Below, one piece after another: positions 46,784-58,800 of a stretch of DNA of 64,000 nucleotides. The notes under the pieces were generated by a model. The model worked only from the letters and a program-made list of their open reading frames with translations, did no database searches and was not told the DNA's origin. A program made the position numbers and the translations under genes. Source of the stretch: Paramarasmius palmivorus (lineage: Eukaryota > Basidiomycota > Agaricomycetes > Agaricales > Marasmiaceae); contig JAYKXP010000058.1 in assembly GCA_037176845.1 (NCBI GenBank), positions 279,781 to 343,780 on the forward strand. Direction: 5' to 3'. How positions within the stretch are numbered: the stretch's first letter is position 1; the number at the start of each line of letters is the position of its first letter.

Positions 46784-47009
46784 GCCAGATGTTGGTTCGG
46801 GAAAAGGAATTTTTCGTCGCCCCGGAATTACCCTGGCAGGTCGTGTAGGAAGGAGATATTTTCGGCGCGTTACGAATTTAACGGATCGTTGTCTATTTAG
46901 GGCCAATTCGGAGTAAATCGCGAGAGGGACGGTTTGAGCACGAATTCTGACCAAACTTGGAGTTACAAGGGCCTTCGCCTCTTCATCCACCTTACTTTCT
47001 CTGTTGAGG
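46784..47009. promoter_or_regulatory. 226-bp divergent intergenic region TIM54 / MYND gene
   Basis: Start codons lie 226 bp apart and point away from each other. No TATA box is seen; the region contains AAGGAGATATTTTCGGCGCG and mixed sequence without clear repeats. Confidence 0.45.
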
Positions 47010-48291
47010 ATGTCGCGAGCACAAGTCACGCAATATACCCCTCTACAGGGCCCTTCAGGGACTGTCAAGGTTTATATCAAGCCAGATGAGATGAATGGAC
47101 CTGATTTGCTGATGGGACAACCGTTATTATCGGTGAGACTTCCTCCAATTCCTCACCACAATCAACTATGCTGACGACAGGGCATTCAACGTAGCAACTC
47201 AGCCTACTTCACTTTCCCGGGATGGGCCTTGGGGGCGTCTTCATGGATAAGGATAAAGCTAATGCGTTTGTACAAGAGCTGGCCAAGCTGGCCAATGGGC
47301 GTCCAGCGTTTATCGAACGAAAGGCGACCTACCCGTGCCTTATAAGCAACAGCAAAAGTGGTGCGCCTCCATTGAAGGTATGAGCAAGTTCATGAGAATA
47401 GGTCCGTCCTCTGACGAAGTGGGATTCTAGATCGAACCACTAATTGGAACGGCAGACGAAGCACTTTATTTGCGACTGTCTGATATTAAGAAACTTGGCC
47501 TCGAAGATACCGGAAAAACAGTCGAGACCCGGCAAGGCGACTGCAAGATGTATGTAGACGCTTGTTCTGGCCGTATTTCTTCAAGTCATTCAATGCGTAA
47601 CAACAGTTTCAAAGGCGACATCTCATTCACCTTTCCTAACGATTACAACGGGGGGACCTACACCTATCGTTCACAGTACGCCTACTGTCTCTCTCCAGAC
47701 ATCACCGAGAACCTACGAGCAGACTTTGGGAAGAATAATAAGAAGCACGGTATTTTATATTCTAGAAATTCACTATGGGTCCAATGTGTTTATTCACAGT
47801 TTTTATATCCAGGTATTATCGGTGTTACTCTCCTTCATCGGCATGTAACTTTCGTGCATCGTATTGACATGCATGTCATCGATTTGGACAAACTACCTCC
47901 CTTTGCAAGGTTCTTCACATCTGCTTTCCAACAAAATCCCAGGATAGAGAAACACCCAGACACTGGGGAGAGCATGATGACGTTTGATAGATTTCAAGAC
48001 TTGACCTTGGAAGACTGTCTAGCTCTCGCGAGGGCACGTCCTGATCCTCCATTCAACTATTTCTCTCCTAAGCCCCTTGATACAACTTTTATCGTCCTGG
48101 AGGAATGTAGAACCTGCAGCAAGACAGATAGCAAGGAAAGCAAGTTGTTCCGTTGCTCCCTCTGTTCATCTGAAAAGCGGTCAAGAAGTGCTCTTTACTG
48201 CAGCAAGGAATGCCAGAGGGTTGACTGGAAGGCAAGGCACAAGGAAGAACACAATGGAGTGCGTGAATGGGATATGGGCACCACTTTGTGA
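47010..48291 (+). CDS. MYND zinc-finger protein of unknown function
   Basis: The start MSRAQVTQYTPLQGPSGTVK continues through an intron (about 47131-47181) into NSAYFTFPG, MDKDKANAFVQELAKLANG and KIEPLIGTADEALYLRLSDI. The middle binds no domain I recognise (SFTFPNDYNGGTYTYRSQYA, TLEDCLALARARPDPPFNYF). The C-terminus is a complete MYND finger: CRTC, CSLC, YCSKECQRVDW and H-KEEH zinc ligands. MYND fingers usually mediate protein contacts. One base seems missing at about 47213-47218, before GMGLGGVFMDKDK. A 63-nt GT-AG segment at 47750-47812 is in frame and free of stops, so it can be kept or removed without breaking the protein. Confidence 0.8.
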
Positions 48292-49138
48292 GACTGCAGA
48301 TTTTGTCTGGGTTCTGGTGGCGGCGTCTCGGATTATATGTTCCTTCTACTGTACAATGCATCAAGGCTCACCTTGTCCTACTCGCAAATGTGCAATTTAT
48401 AACAACAATGTTTCTACAATGGCGTCAACGATCCAAACGGCATTGAGCAGCATGGACCTTTTGAGCTGTAAACCAGCGGGGTACGATGTGGATACGGTTT
48501 AGCACATCAACGATCGATGAACTGCGCATTTTGCAGAACGTAATGTGGCAGGGTGTGCTGTTCTAATGGGGGCGATAGGGAGGAGAGCAATGCACTTGTT
48601 CCACTTCGGATATACATGAGGCATATGGGATAATTCATGGGCAGAGGGTCGTACTCACCTGCTGACTGAATTCGAGCACGAACTAGGTTGAACCAAAGTC
48701 GCTACCTAGGCTGGCTCGATAATATCGCTCGGCCTCGCACAGCCGCCAAGGAATCCTTCAAGCGCACAAGCATCCGAATAGAAGCTTCTCGACCATTCCA
48801 GACGTCTGGCACTACATACTATTTCCCTATGAAAGCACTGGAATGCAGCATTTGCATCAACATCACTGCAGCCTGAGTATCTTATGAGCTAGAAGCAGAA
48901 AATTGCTGTAAAACCTCTCATGATAGCTTGAAGAATCCGGTCTGAAAGAGGAATTCAACACCGCCAAGGAACTGCACCCGCGCAACGTGAGAAAAACACA
49001 GCCACGAAAGCGATGATGGAGCGATTGTCGTCATCTTTGGAGGGCCGTCATTGGACTCCTAAAATCATCCGAGGGTTTCTTGGTACGTTTAAAAAGGTTG
49101 ACCGCAGCAATGATTCCCCTTCACAATTACCCACCACC
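48292..49138 (+). other. intergenic, no supported gene
   Basis: About 850 bp between the MYND gene and the RCR-like gene. Open frames (for example 48688-48876) have no recognisable features. The last 60 bp before the next start include a CCCACCACCATG context, a good fungal start environment. Confidence 0.5.
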
Positions 49139-49834
49139 ATGTTAGCCATCATTCCTCTTTCTCTTCTCGTACTTGTTCAATCCGTATCTGCTCAAACGAC
49201 GAGAAGGAGACGAAGTAGTATCGGACGAATTATAGCTGGAGTCGTCGTTGGTGAGTTACCTTAGTGTTGAACCACGATCTTCGCAAATTTTCTCACCATC
49301 TTGTAGGTGTCCTATGCTTGATCGCACTATGCGTCTTTGCCTGTTGGTTCATGATGCGTCGTCGTCGTAGCCGAATGTCGACAGGCACCACTACCACCAC
49401 CACCGGAGGTACTTCCGGCTTTGGAGGTGGAGGCAAACCATTGTTCGGAGGTGGTAACATCAATTGGTTCGGGAAGAATAATAACCATAATGCCAATACC
49501 TATGGCTCTCAACCATACGGCCAGCAGCCTTACGGTCAACAACCTTATGGACAGCAACCTTATGGCCAAGAGCAATCCTACGGGCAGCAACCTTATGGTC
49601 AACAGCCTTACGACCAACAGCAGCAGGGCTATCAGGCGCCACCTTCGTACCAAGGCCAGCAGTACCCACCCCAAGGTGGAAAAGAAGGCAGCTATGCAGC
49701 TCCTCCTGGACCTCCACCTCAAGCACATACAACTGTGAGTATAATCGGGTTTCTGCGTCGTGTTTGAGGCTCACTGGTTCCTTTCTCCACAGGGCGGACA
49801 GAACGATCAGTTCGTTGGCGGTTTCAGATCCTAA
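49139..49834 (+). CDS. single-pass membrane protein with QPYGQ repeats (RCR-like)
   Basis: Three exons (49139-49250, 49307-49734, 49793-49834), 193 codons. There is a signal peptide (MLAIIPLSLLVLVQSVSAQ), a short basic stretch, one membrane span (IIAGVVVGVLCLIALCVFAC) and a basic stop-transfer MMRRRRSR. The cytosolic tail is Thr/Gly-rich, then a QPYGQ repeat array, then Pro/Tyr-rich (PPSYQGQQYPP), ending GGQNDQFVGGFRS. The layout resembles fungal RCR1/RCR2-type proteins (signal, span, PY-containing tail), which act in trafficking of plasma-membrane proteins and chitin deposition; that link is by architecture only. PPSY is a fair WW-domain ligand. Confidence 0.72.
49511..49620 (+). repeat. in-frame 15-bp minisatellite coding QPYGQ
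   Basis: About seven near-identical 15-bp units (CAACCTTATGGACAG and variants) lie head to tail inside the RCR-like gene. Third-position changes between units (TAC/TAT, GGC/GGT/GGA) show that the protein repeat is kept while the DNA has drifted. Such arrays change copy number by slippage. Confidence 0.75.
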
Positions 49835-49999
49835 AGCCTAATACTTCACGATGATTGACGCGAACGATTGATACCTTTTTTGCTGTATAAATATTCGAGG
49901 ATGTATACCTAGTTCCAGTCCCGAGGACACTTTGTATTCCGTTTAGCGATACATTATCTACAGTACACGATTTACCAAAACACGAACTTCACGTTATGT

Positions 50000-52900
50000 T
50001 TACTGCTTAGAAGATTTTCCTCGTCCGTTAGACGTCTTCTGAGGACCGCTCTTTCCTCTACGACCATTCGTGGCACCACCTGCACCATGGCCATTCGGTC
50101 TACTACCCTTCTTCCCATTGGCACCACCTCTGCCCTTCCGGCTCCCAGGCTTCTCCCACTGCTCTTCTGGTTCCTCTTCACTCTCTTTCTCTTTCTCCTT
50201 ACGCTCACTCTCCATCCCAACTTCCCTAATGATGCCTTCCTGCCCATCCAAAACCTCCAACACCTCCAACGCATGCAACACAGAATCCAACGCCACCAAC
50301 GCAAAACTATTCGCTCCAAACCTCTTGGCTTCCTCCTCTTCCAGTGCTTGATCCAGCGCAAATGTCCAAGCTTTCCATGATTTGACTAGTCTTTGGGTGG
50401 CTTGTGGTCGGGTTTGCATCGGTCCTTGGTCTTCTTGGTCTTCCAATGGCGTCGACGGCGAATCGAACGAAGTCGTAGCAGAAACCGAGGAAGAGGAAGA
50501 GAGAACCCTTCTGACTTCGTTTACCAACGTCCCCGCATGATTCCTCATCCTCCAGATCCTATCCTTCCTCCACCTTTTCTGCGAACACTTGGCTAGAATC
50601 GTACCCATAACGACTTCTGCCTCCAACAACGTCACTCCAGGAGTATTGCTTAACGTATGCGTAGCGCAGATGTATCGGAGTTCGTCTCGGTAGCGACAGA
50701 AAAGCCGGGGGATCTCATCGTCATCCTCGTTTGTCCTCAAATTGAGCTGAGGTAACAATCCGACATACGACACGATTTTGGGAGCCAATATCCCAGAGAT
50801 AGTATCCCACCGAGTGGATCCATCCAATGTCAATGCGATTTCCTCTGGCTCTGCCAACGTTACTTTGCGATACATCTCACCTAGCGCTCGGGTGGATAAG
50901 TAGTAGTCTGTCCCTCGAGGGTCGACGACCTCGGCGGCGTGCCAGTCGGGTTTGCACCTGATGAGGGCCGAGGGGAGTTTATCCTTATCGAGGTCAACGG
51001 GGATGCCGTTTTTGGGGTAGTCAACGGCCTGTAGAGGTTAGAAAAAGAGTTAGCGTGGTGGAGTAGTGCCGGAAGGAAGATGAGTGTACCTGAGAACAGA
51101 GCCTGGCTAGCTTCTCACAATCTCGGTCAAAGATTCCTCTCTGTCTTGGGGTTAGCGCATTCAGGCTAGCGTCAACTGGGGTTTTAAGCGTACCTTTGCC
51201 TGGTCTACATTTTAAACGTCAGCACGTGATTTCAACCTGAATTGTGGTAATCGCACTCACCAGCAATAACCAACAGACGATCCGATAGCAAACCCTGGAT
51301 GAGTCGTACGTCAGAGTGAGAACAGAGACGCAAAGTTTTTCGTACCAGGACATCTGAGCTGATGTATTTTACCACGAAATCACATATATCCTCGACGTTA
51401 CTATTCCTATCCAACGTCAACGTGTCACCAGGCTCGTATTTCGCAGCTTTTGTGACCAAGGGAGGTTGAAGTTCCGGATAGGTGATTATATCGTATAGAT
51501 CTCTGTCAGTGGCAATCCTGTCAGGTTCATTGGATAAGGTAGAAGAAAAGAACTTACCCGTCCAAGTCTCCGCCTCCTAATTTAGATGCAAGGGACCGGT
51601 CACCTGCGAGATTGTTAGCGGTGAAGGAATATGTGATAGCGGGGTCTAACTGACCGACGCTAGGAAGAACAACGACGTTCTTCATGTGGGCAAATAGACA
51701 GAGTTTGTCGGCAGGGGGTTTTCCGATGGCATGGACAGGTTTGTACTGAAGAGAAAAACTATGAATAAGCATTTTAATGATCACAATGGGACATACCATC
51801 TCCTGGATGGACGACAGGACTGCGCGAAATCGTACACCTGCCCTCTATGTATATTGGTTCTTTGTCTTCAGGTCTTTGAACACAGGCTAAATCACTCTAT
51901 CAGTACCGAATGGACCCCAGACTGGCAACGAACCAAATATATGCCCCTCTGGAAGACTAAAGACATTCTCGTACCCCATCTTCTCATACGCCGGTCCTTC
52001 ATCCGCAACGCCAACCAGTAAGAAACTATCCGGAATCGGAATCCTCGCGCTATGTTTAATCTCACGTAGCACGTCCATCCTTCCAACTTGGCGAAGCTGT
52101 TTCAGGAATGGATTGTCGATGTTGATGCTACTCTTGCTGGGTGCCTCCGTTCCGATGTAAGCTCCGTATTGGTGTAACTGTTTGAGCATCCAAGGAACGT
52201 TGTAGCTGGTGCCTAGGGAGTGGTCTCGCATGAATTTGGAGCTACTCTCGAGATTGTCAGTCAATAGAGTACACTTCGGCGACGGCGAGGTCGAGGAGGT
52301 CGGTGAAGGCTTGTTTTTTGACTTGGCGGTCTTCGAGGATCGTCACGAGAGGTCTGTGAAGGGTCGTACATGAGAATAGAAGCTAGATTGACCATGAAGG
52401 TCACTGACCGGTTAAGATAGGACTTGTTTGGTCGCTCGAATGCACGGGCGATTTCAATATCTGCTACAACGACAGAACGGTTCCCAAACTTCCTCATACT
52501 GGGTCTTAATCGCATCCGAATGTTGCCCCCATCCTTATCCAGTTGCTTGTCGACTGAAACCATTCCCTTGAATCCTAGAAATCGGATTTGGTACTGAAAA
52601 GGGAATGAGCAAGACGCAGAAGTAGTGTTATGGAATACTCACCGCAGAAGGCCTTGCGAATCGTAACCGATACCATTCGGGTCGATCTTTACACAACGCA
52701 TCCCAAATCTCATCTGCGAGTGACTCGGATATGGTGCCAACCCCATCAGTTGCGAGATAGTCTGGGTTATCGCCTAAATCTTCGACCATCTCCCACTGGT
52801 CACGACGAATTGAAACCGAAGGATCAGTAGCCGTGAACGCCAGAGCAATCCTAGCGGCAAATTTTGAAGGCTGCCGTAACAACTTGGCATCCTTCTCATA

Positions 52901-54658
52901 GAACCTCGCGTCCTCTCCAATGTAATCATCCTCGTTGATGTTCTTGAAGTCGCCAACAGAATCACGAACACTATCTCCGTTGACAAAACCTTCGGTGGGA
53001 TGAAAGAAAGGAGAAATGAACCACACCGCGTGTTCCCGAAGCGCAGAGCTGGAGTAGGCCAAGAACTCGAAGCGGCGACCGCCCAGTTCAAAACCATTCT
53101 TCAGAATCCCACCAACTCTTTCGTCGAGGAAAGTTGATCCATCAACTTCACGATCCCACCGGTACTGTAGTCGGTCCTCGTCACGGAAGTCGACGCGGAT
53201 AAAGTGGTGTTCGAAACCCTCGTAGCGACGAATGACGCGATTCGACTGTGTCGGATACGGCCCTTCTAGGATCATCCTAGTTGGCGCAAAAGTGACATGG
53301 TAACAGTTGAAGCTCCCTCTCGCGAGCTTCAGTTGTCCAGGAAAAAAATTTGCTTGCACATTCTCTAGACGTTTGAAGGGGTTCTCGGAAGGGGGACGAT
53401 CGCGTAAAGCGGTGCCATAGTCACGTAAGATACCTGCGACGTATTGGTGGTCATCTGGGTGTCTTTCGTACATTCCTTGGATCCGCGAAAGCAGTTGCTT
53501 CATTTCTTCCGTATGAAGCAAGCAATTGTATAGCAGAGCTTCCAGCTGGAAGGCAACAGACCAGTCGAATTTCGTGAAGTGAGCGCGGAGATTGTAGAGC
53601 TTTCGGCCATCGAAAAGAGCGTGACTAGCTGCTATGATATTGCTGGTCCTGGGCAGCTTTATGACTAAACTGTCCGCAATGCCGGCAATCTTACACAGCC
53701 TGCAGAAACGGTCGATGACATCCTGCTCTCCTTTGTCGTAGAGGATGAGGCGTAATTTCTGGCAGTATGGTGCAACCCTTTCGTGCCCTGGATGAAGGCT
53801 TCCGACCCGGTGCTTGTATTTCTTGTTATCCTGTCTGTCGTCCCCGCTCAGTGTTCGATGGAACTCTTCACGTTCGAAGACAGGCGGCGTTAAGGTGTCG
53901 AAGCAAATATCTGGGATGAAATACTATGAGCGCTACAAGCACACATCACGCTGTTATAGATCACACTCAACATGCTCCTGGATCGTAGCCCACCCCAATC
54001 TTCTGGATACTTGCAAAGCTGATGGCAACTGAATAGCCGGTTTCTTCGGTCATCGGGTTTCCAAGCTGTAATAGATTCAGTATGCGATGTTCATGAATGT
54101 CAAAAGGCTCACCATGACACGGATGAGCTTGTGATCATACTCGAACTTGAGCCACGCCGTACTGGACCGCGTGTAGTCATTCTGCCATTCGATAGAGTAC
54201 TCACGCACACTGCCGGCGCCGGGAGACTTGAAGAAAATCCCAAACTGAACGACATCGACACGGAGTTTGTCGTCAAGTGCAAATATCTTTTCGGCGTATT
54301 CTTCCTCGATATTGGGATCAACAAAGGGAGTCCTCTGGAGGGTCATGACAAGCCAATGCAATGGAGGTTCATTCCTCTTGTAGAATTTGATCTTCTTTCC
54401 TCCGATTTTCACAGGGTTTTTGTGGATCCAATCGAGGAACTTGAACCCGATGTGTACGTGAGGGATTGTAAGGACACCTGTACCATCATTCCTCACTCCT
54501 CCAACTGGACTTGGGTTGACCTTCGCCCGGAAGTTTATCCTACGTTCGTCAGGATCGCTTCTGGGAAGGAACTCATCGTCGTGAAGGATCTTTTGGATGA
54601 TGCGTGTCAATTCCCAGTCGTTGATGTCGGAGGGTAGATATCGAATGTTGAGGTCCAT
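50000..54658 (-). CDS. cellular RNA-dependent RNA polymerase (RNAi, QDE-1/Rdp1 class)
   Basis: Multi-exon gene with ATG at 54656-54658 (MDLNIRYLPSDINDWELT; the frame extends upstream only from a TTG) and TAA at 50000-50002. It copies single-stranded RNA into double-stranded RNA for gene silencing. Visible parts: N-terminal fold (HVHIGFKFLDWIHKNPVKIG), GQLKLARGSFNCYHVTFAPT, GFEHHFIRVDFRDEDRLQYR, YLATDGVGTISESLADEIWD, MRLRPSMRKFGNRSVVVADI, NVFSLPEGHIFGSLPVWGPF, and the catalytic loop GGGDLDGDLYDIITYPELQP (DxDGD), restored across an intron at about 51500-51558. After the polymerase core a long C-terminal part ends in a basic Gly/Arg/Lys-rich tail (about 50010-50180). It is head-to-head with CKS1. 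Confidence 0.92.
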
Positions 54659-55050
54659 CGTAGAGAAAGGATGGTGGTGAGGATTCAAGAGATAGAGTCT
54701 AATAAGAGGGCATGCTCTACTGCGGGGTTACTGCGAAAGACGACCCAGCAGCTCGCCTCAAGCTTGGGCGCAGTGAACCTTATCACAGAATCCAGCCGCC
54801 CGTGGAGAATTCCGGTAAGGTTGTCTAGGGTGTTTTTGCACTCTGAGAGAATGAGTTCTACGGATTATCGATAAGGGATGCACTGGTAAACCAGAGGTAG
54901 ATGGCAGAACAAAGCAGAGGAGCAAATTGGGAGCAAAACCTCTGCAAACGCGTTCACACGTGAATCGTGACAGCTATCGTGACGGCGCGTGCCGATTTTC
55001 ATCCTGCACAACCATCAGCTTCGCCAATTCTTTTCTTGACCGCAGCAGAA
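54659..55050. promoter_or_regulatory. 392-bp divergent intergenic region RdRP / CKS1
   Basis: The starts of the polymerase and of CKS1 point away from each other across 392 bp. The CKS1-proximal half contains ACGCGTTCACACGTG near 54950 (a MluI-type ACGCGT and an E-box CACGTG). ACGCGT is the core of MBF cell-cycle boxes in yeasts, which would fit CKS1 regulation but is only a short match. Confidence 0.45.
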
Positions 55051-55528
55051 ATGGCAGACGATAGCGCTAAGCGAGAAGATGAGCAGAAGAAACTGGAAGA
55101 AATCCTTGAAAGGTAAGACTTCCTTTCAACATATAGGAAGCCCACTCATGGTCGTCCCTCCAGGATCAACTACTCTGACCGATACTCGGACGACTTATAC
55201 GAATATCGCCATGTCATTTTACCGAAGCAGCTACTCAGATACATTCCGGAAAGCTTTTGGGACCCCAAGACGGGTGCTTTGCGGCTGTTAGCAGAGAAGG
55301 AGTGGCGGGCGATAGGCATTCAGCAGAGTCTTGGTTGGGAGCATTATGAAATTCATGGTACGAGATGTAGCTCTACCGTATTCTTCACATATCTAACTTT
55401 GTGTGTTCTTGTTCGTCGTAACAGCTCCAGAGCCACATGTATTACTGTTCCGACGCCCGAAGGATTACGCTGCCCCCGCCCAACCAGCTGCGGCTGCCCG
55501 CCCTAAAGAAGGAGCAAAGAGAAAATAA
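55051..55528 (+). CDS. CKS1: CKS1/Suc1, cyclin-dependent kinase regulatory subunit
   Basis: Three exons (55051-55112, 55164-55357, 55425-55528), 119 codons, no frameshift. CKS proteins bind CDK and phosphorylated targets and promote multisite phosphorylation. The family core is clear: [73 protein letters not shown] low-complexity Ala/Pro/Lys tail ([17 protein letters not shown]) follows. The phosphate-binding and CDK-binding residues (Arg, Trp, His-x-Pro-Glu-Pro-His) are present. Confidence 0.96.
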
Positions 55529-55840
55529 GGGATTGGTTTCTATTTGTTGCATTTGTCGCTGCTTTCCGAACGCTCTCGTCTCCCCCTCACTATTGTATTT
55601 CTCACTGTGTCGCAGCCTGTCAATTTTATCCAATGTAGCTTTATCGATCGCTGGATAACCTTGAAAAAGTAGCGGCCCACGCACGAGAACGGCCCGCTTT
55701 TTACAGGAACACTCGTTATCAATAACCGACTCATTGAACGCACTTGGATCAGTCCATCCAATGGTTTCCCAACCCAGAATTGGAGTACGTGTTCGCTAAC
55801 AAAATACAATTTAGGCGTGCGTCAAGGTACAAGCATCTCT

Positions 55841-58800
55841 CTAGTTCGGAACAATCTCTACAGCGCTGCTGTTCAGCCAAGCCTCTAGCATAGCAAACTC
55901 CTCTTCCATGTAATCCTTCATTGGTTCGTCCATTTCCTCATTCTGCATTGGTTGCTCGCTTGTCCCATACGCGTCATCGACCTTCGTCGTGGTACCAGTA
56001 GTTGGCTGAGCCTCAAATTCTAGACTTGGCTCATCTTCAGAAGAGTGAGTAGACATCTCCAAGTCTGGAGTAGGAGGCGTGATATCAAAGAATTGGGGGT
56101 CTAAAGTATAGTCGTCAAAGTCATCAGCGGTGCTCGTGGGCGGCTCTCGACGGAGTATCGCGGAGGAGAAACAATTTCCACTTCGTCGTCGTCGTCCTGT
56201 TCCTTCCAGGTGTTCGCTCGGGTAACGGAAGTGGGTGATGGCAAGAACAATGGGGTCTTGGAGCGGTCCATTTTCTGTATATATGATCAGCATTCGACAG
56301 GCGCAATACCTCCTTGGTTCACACCTGTTCGGGGGTCTTCTTAGGCCGTTTCATCCCTCGATTCTCCTTCACTGGGGAAGTAATTCCCCAAGCATCCTCG
56401 TCCGGTAATGTCCGTATGAGGGAGTCCATCTCCTCGTCGTCGTAATCAGAAGACCGCTTTCGCTTATGAGCCCTTCCAGCGGTAGGCGCGAGGATGTCAG
56501 CAGCTTCGGGTAGTTCTTCATCGCTGAGTTCCGCGAGCTCACGGGTCATATACGAGTCCTCAAAGTCTTCTTTGATTTGAGAAAACTGGATGTTGAAATC
56601 GGGTGTGGGTAGCTTCTTGCGGGTCAAGGGAGTGGCATGTGTTCGAGGCAGCGACTCTAGCTTCAGGCGGTGTCCTTCGGGCAGCTTCAAGTTGGTCTCG
56701 ACATTCGTGTTCTTGTGCCAGTCCTCCAAATCTTGCAATGTTCGATCAGTCTTGACTATAGGCTTCTTATTGGGCTTTACAGGAACCGGTCTCGGTCTGG
56801 AAGCGTTGGAAGTAACAGTAGCAGAAGAAGAGCCAGGTGGATTAGGCTTTGATGAGGAAGCGTGGCTTTTGGAAAGATTTGGCAGGTGGTTTTGGTAAAC
56901 CATCTCGGCAACTGAGATTCGTCAGTCGGCTTCATCTTATGCTCCAATAGATGTAGACTCACCACATATGACGACAGGCTGTCTTGTCCTTGCAAGGGTG
57001 GTTGCAGCTGAAGAATTTCAGGCAAGAGACGATACTTATACACTCGCGAAAACAAACCGATAGTTCCCGTTAGGTAGTTTCTCCGGCTCTGGAGATATCG
57101 GGTTAGTTTCCTTTTCCTTGGACGAAGTGTTCTTCTTGGTGAGGTCCTTCACAGCGACCGGTTTGGGTGGTAATTCAATCGGGTCCCCGTTTGCGTCAAT
57201 GTCGTCCATATTGAACAATTCAGGGCAGTCTTCCAAGCCTTCCAGTTCGATATCCTGAGGAATAATATACTGTGAGTTCCGACCAAAAGGATAATATGAT
57301 GTGAGAAACCATCAAACTAGGCGGTTTCGTAACTCTGGTGGGATATTCGCTCGCCGGGATATTGGGCTTGTATGAGTTTGACACGGTGACCCCAGCGTAC
57401 GCCTCCTATTGGACACATGAGTAACAAGCAAACGAGCATCAAGCTGACTTCACTGATGTGATATAGACGATGACCGATTGGCTAGGTTTCTCCAATATCA
57501 CATCGAGGTCGAACGTTTTCTGCTCTTTAAGCGCTTTCGTCCTGACACAAGAATGATTAAGGCATACAAACAGAGCGCTGTAACACTTACGGGATGCGTC
57601 GAAAGTCGATGTACTCGAGGTCCGAGGTTAGCGTGACGACGGCTGTCATTTTGGAGAGCCATGATGTCTTTTGCTTCTTGACTTTGGAGGAACCGGAGGT
57701 TTCTTCAAGAAGCCCGCAGCTAATCTTTAGCGAAACATCCACGGCGGCCCGGCCACCGTACGACGTCACGTCGTTCTCTACTATCTTCAACGAGTATGAA
57801 GGCAACTCGCGAGCGGCAGCAAGCAAGGTGTGTCCATATGGCGGTTTACGATTGAGTAGCTACGTTATCCTTGTAAGCATCGAATGTTTCGAGTAGCGAT
57901 CCTGCTAGCGTACCATTTCCAGTCGCAGGGCATCTTGCTTGCGTAAGGTTTCAATGGAGACAATGCCGTGTTCCGCTAGAATCTGTATGACCAATGCTCA
58001 GTATAAGGTCATTTTTGATGTGGCCTTCGCTATTACTTTAATTCTATCCGAAAGCACTCAGTAGATCGCACCCGTAACAAAACTATAACGTACGACTTTT
58101 CCCCGATAGAATCTAGCTGTCGAAGGACGACTGGCCGATCTTCCCAAGCCTTTGCCGCGAAACAGCGAAGCCTTCACCACAGGGTCATTGTACAGCAGTA
58201 ACCTAGATGTTGGGAGACGTACAATTCTAACCCGTGCTTGAGTTGGGCACCGCGCTTACGGGTGATAGCAACCTCAACGACAGCTTAATCACTTCTGCTT
58301 CAGTTGATGAAAAGACTTGTTTTCCCTTACATACCTCTGGCAATGCGAGGAAGATGTCGAAAAACGCTGAAAGCTTCAAGATGCACTTGACTGTCACCAG
58401 ATTTGTACTCTGGGTTGCTTAGGGAAATTCCACCAAGGATGGCCTGTCATCGAGATTAATATAGAAAGCACAGTTTCATGATAGATGAGTACCTGAATGA
58501 GAATGAAAACTTTGTCACGGGTATGTTCAAGTTTCTTCACTTCGAAACGGATGTCGTTATGTCTCCGAAGATTATTATAGGCCTGCAAGAAGGTCAATCA
58601 AGCATAGAAACACCATCAACTCCAACTTACCGATCTTTCAGAGCTTCTTAGTTTGGATTCGGTCAACCTAGAACAATACAATGAGTTTAAAGGCTCATCT
58701 CGGGGAGTTTGATAGTACTCTTCTGCGGCGGAAATTGTTTCCAACTGGCGAAAGGATTAGCTGAATATCAATGTTCGCATATAAGAGCATCATACCATGG

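Noticed and set aside
49511..49620. Possible CRISPR-like direct repeats
   Set aside because: Units are 15 bp, contiguous without spacers, in frame and coding QPYGQ in a eukaryotic gene.
54131..54637. 168-codon plus-strand frame within the polymerase gene
   Set aside because: Antisense shadow of the well-conserved N-terminal exon of the RdRP.
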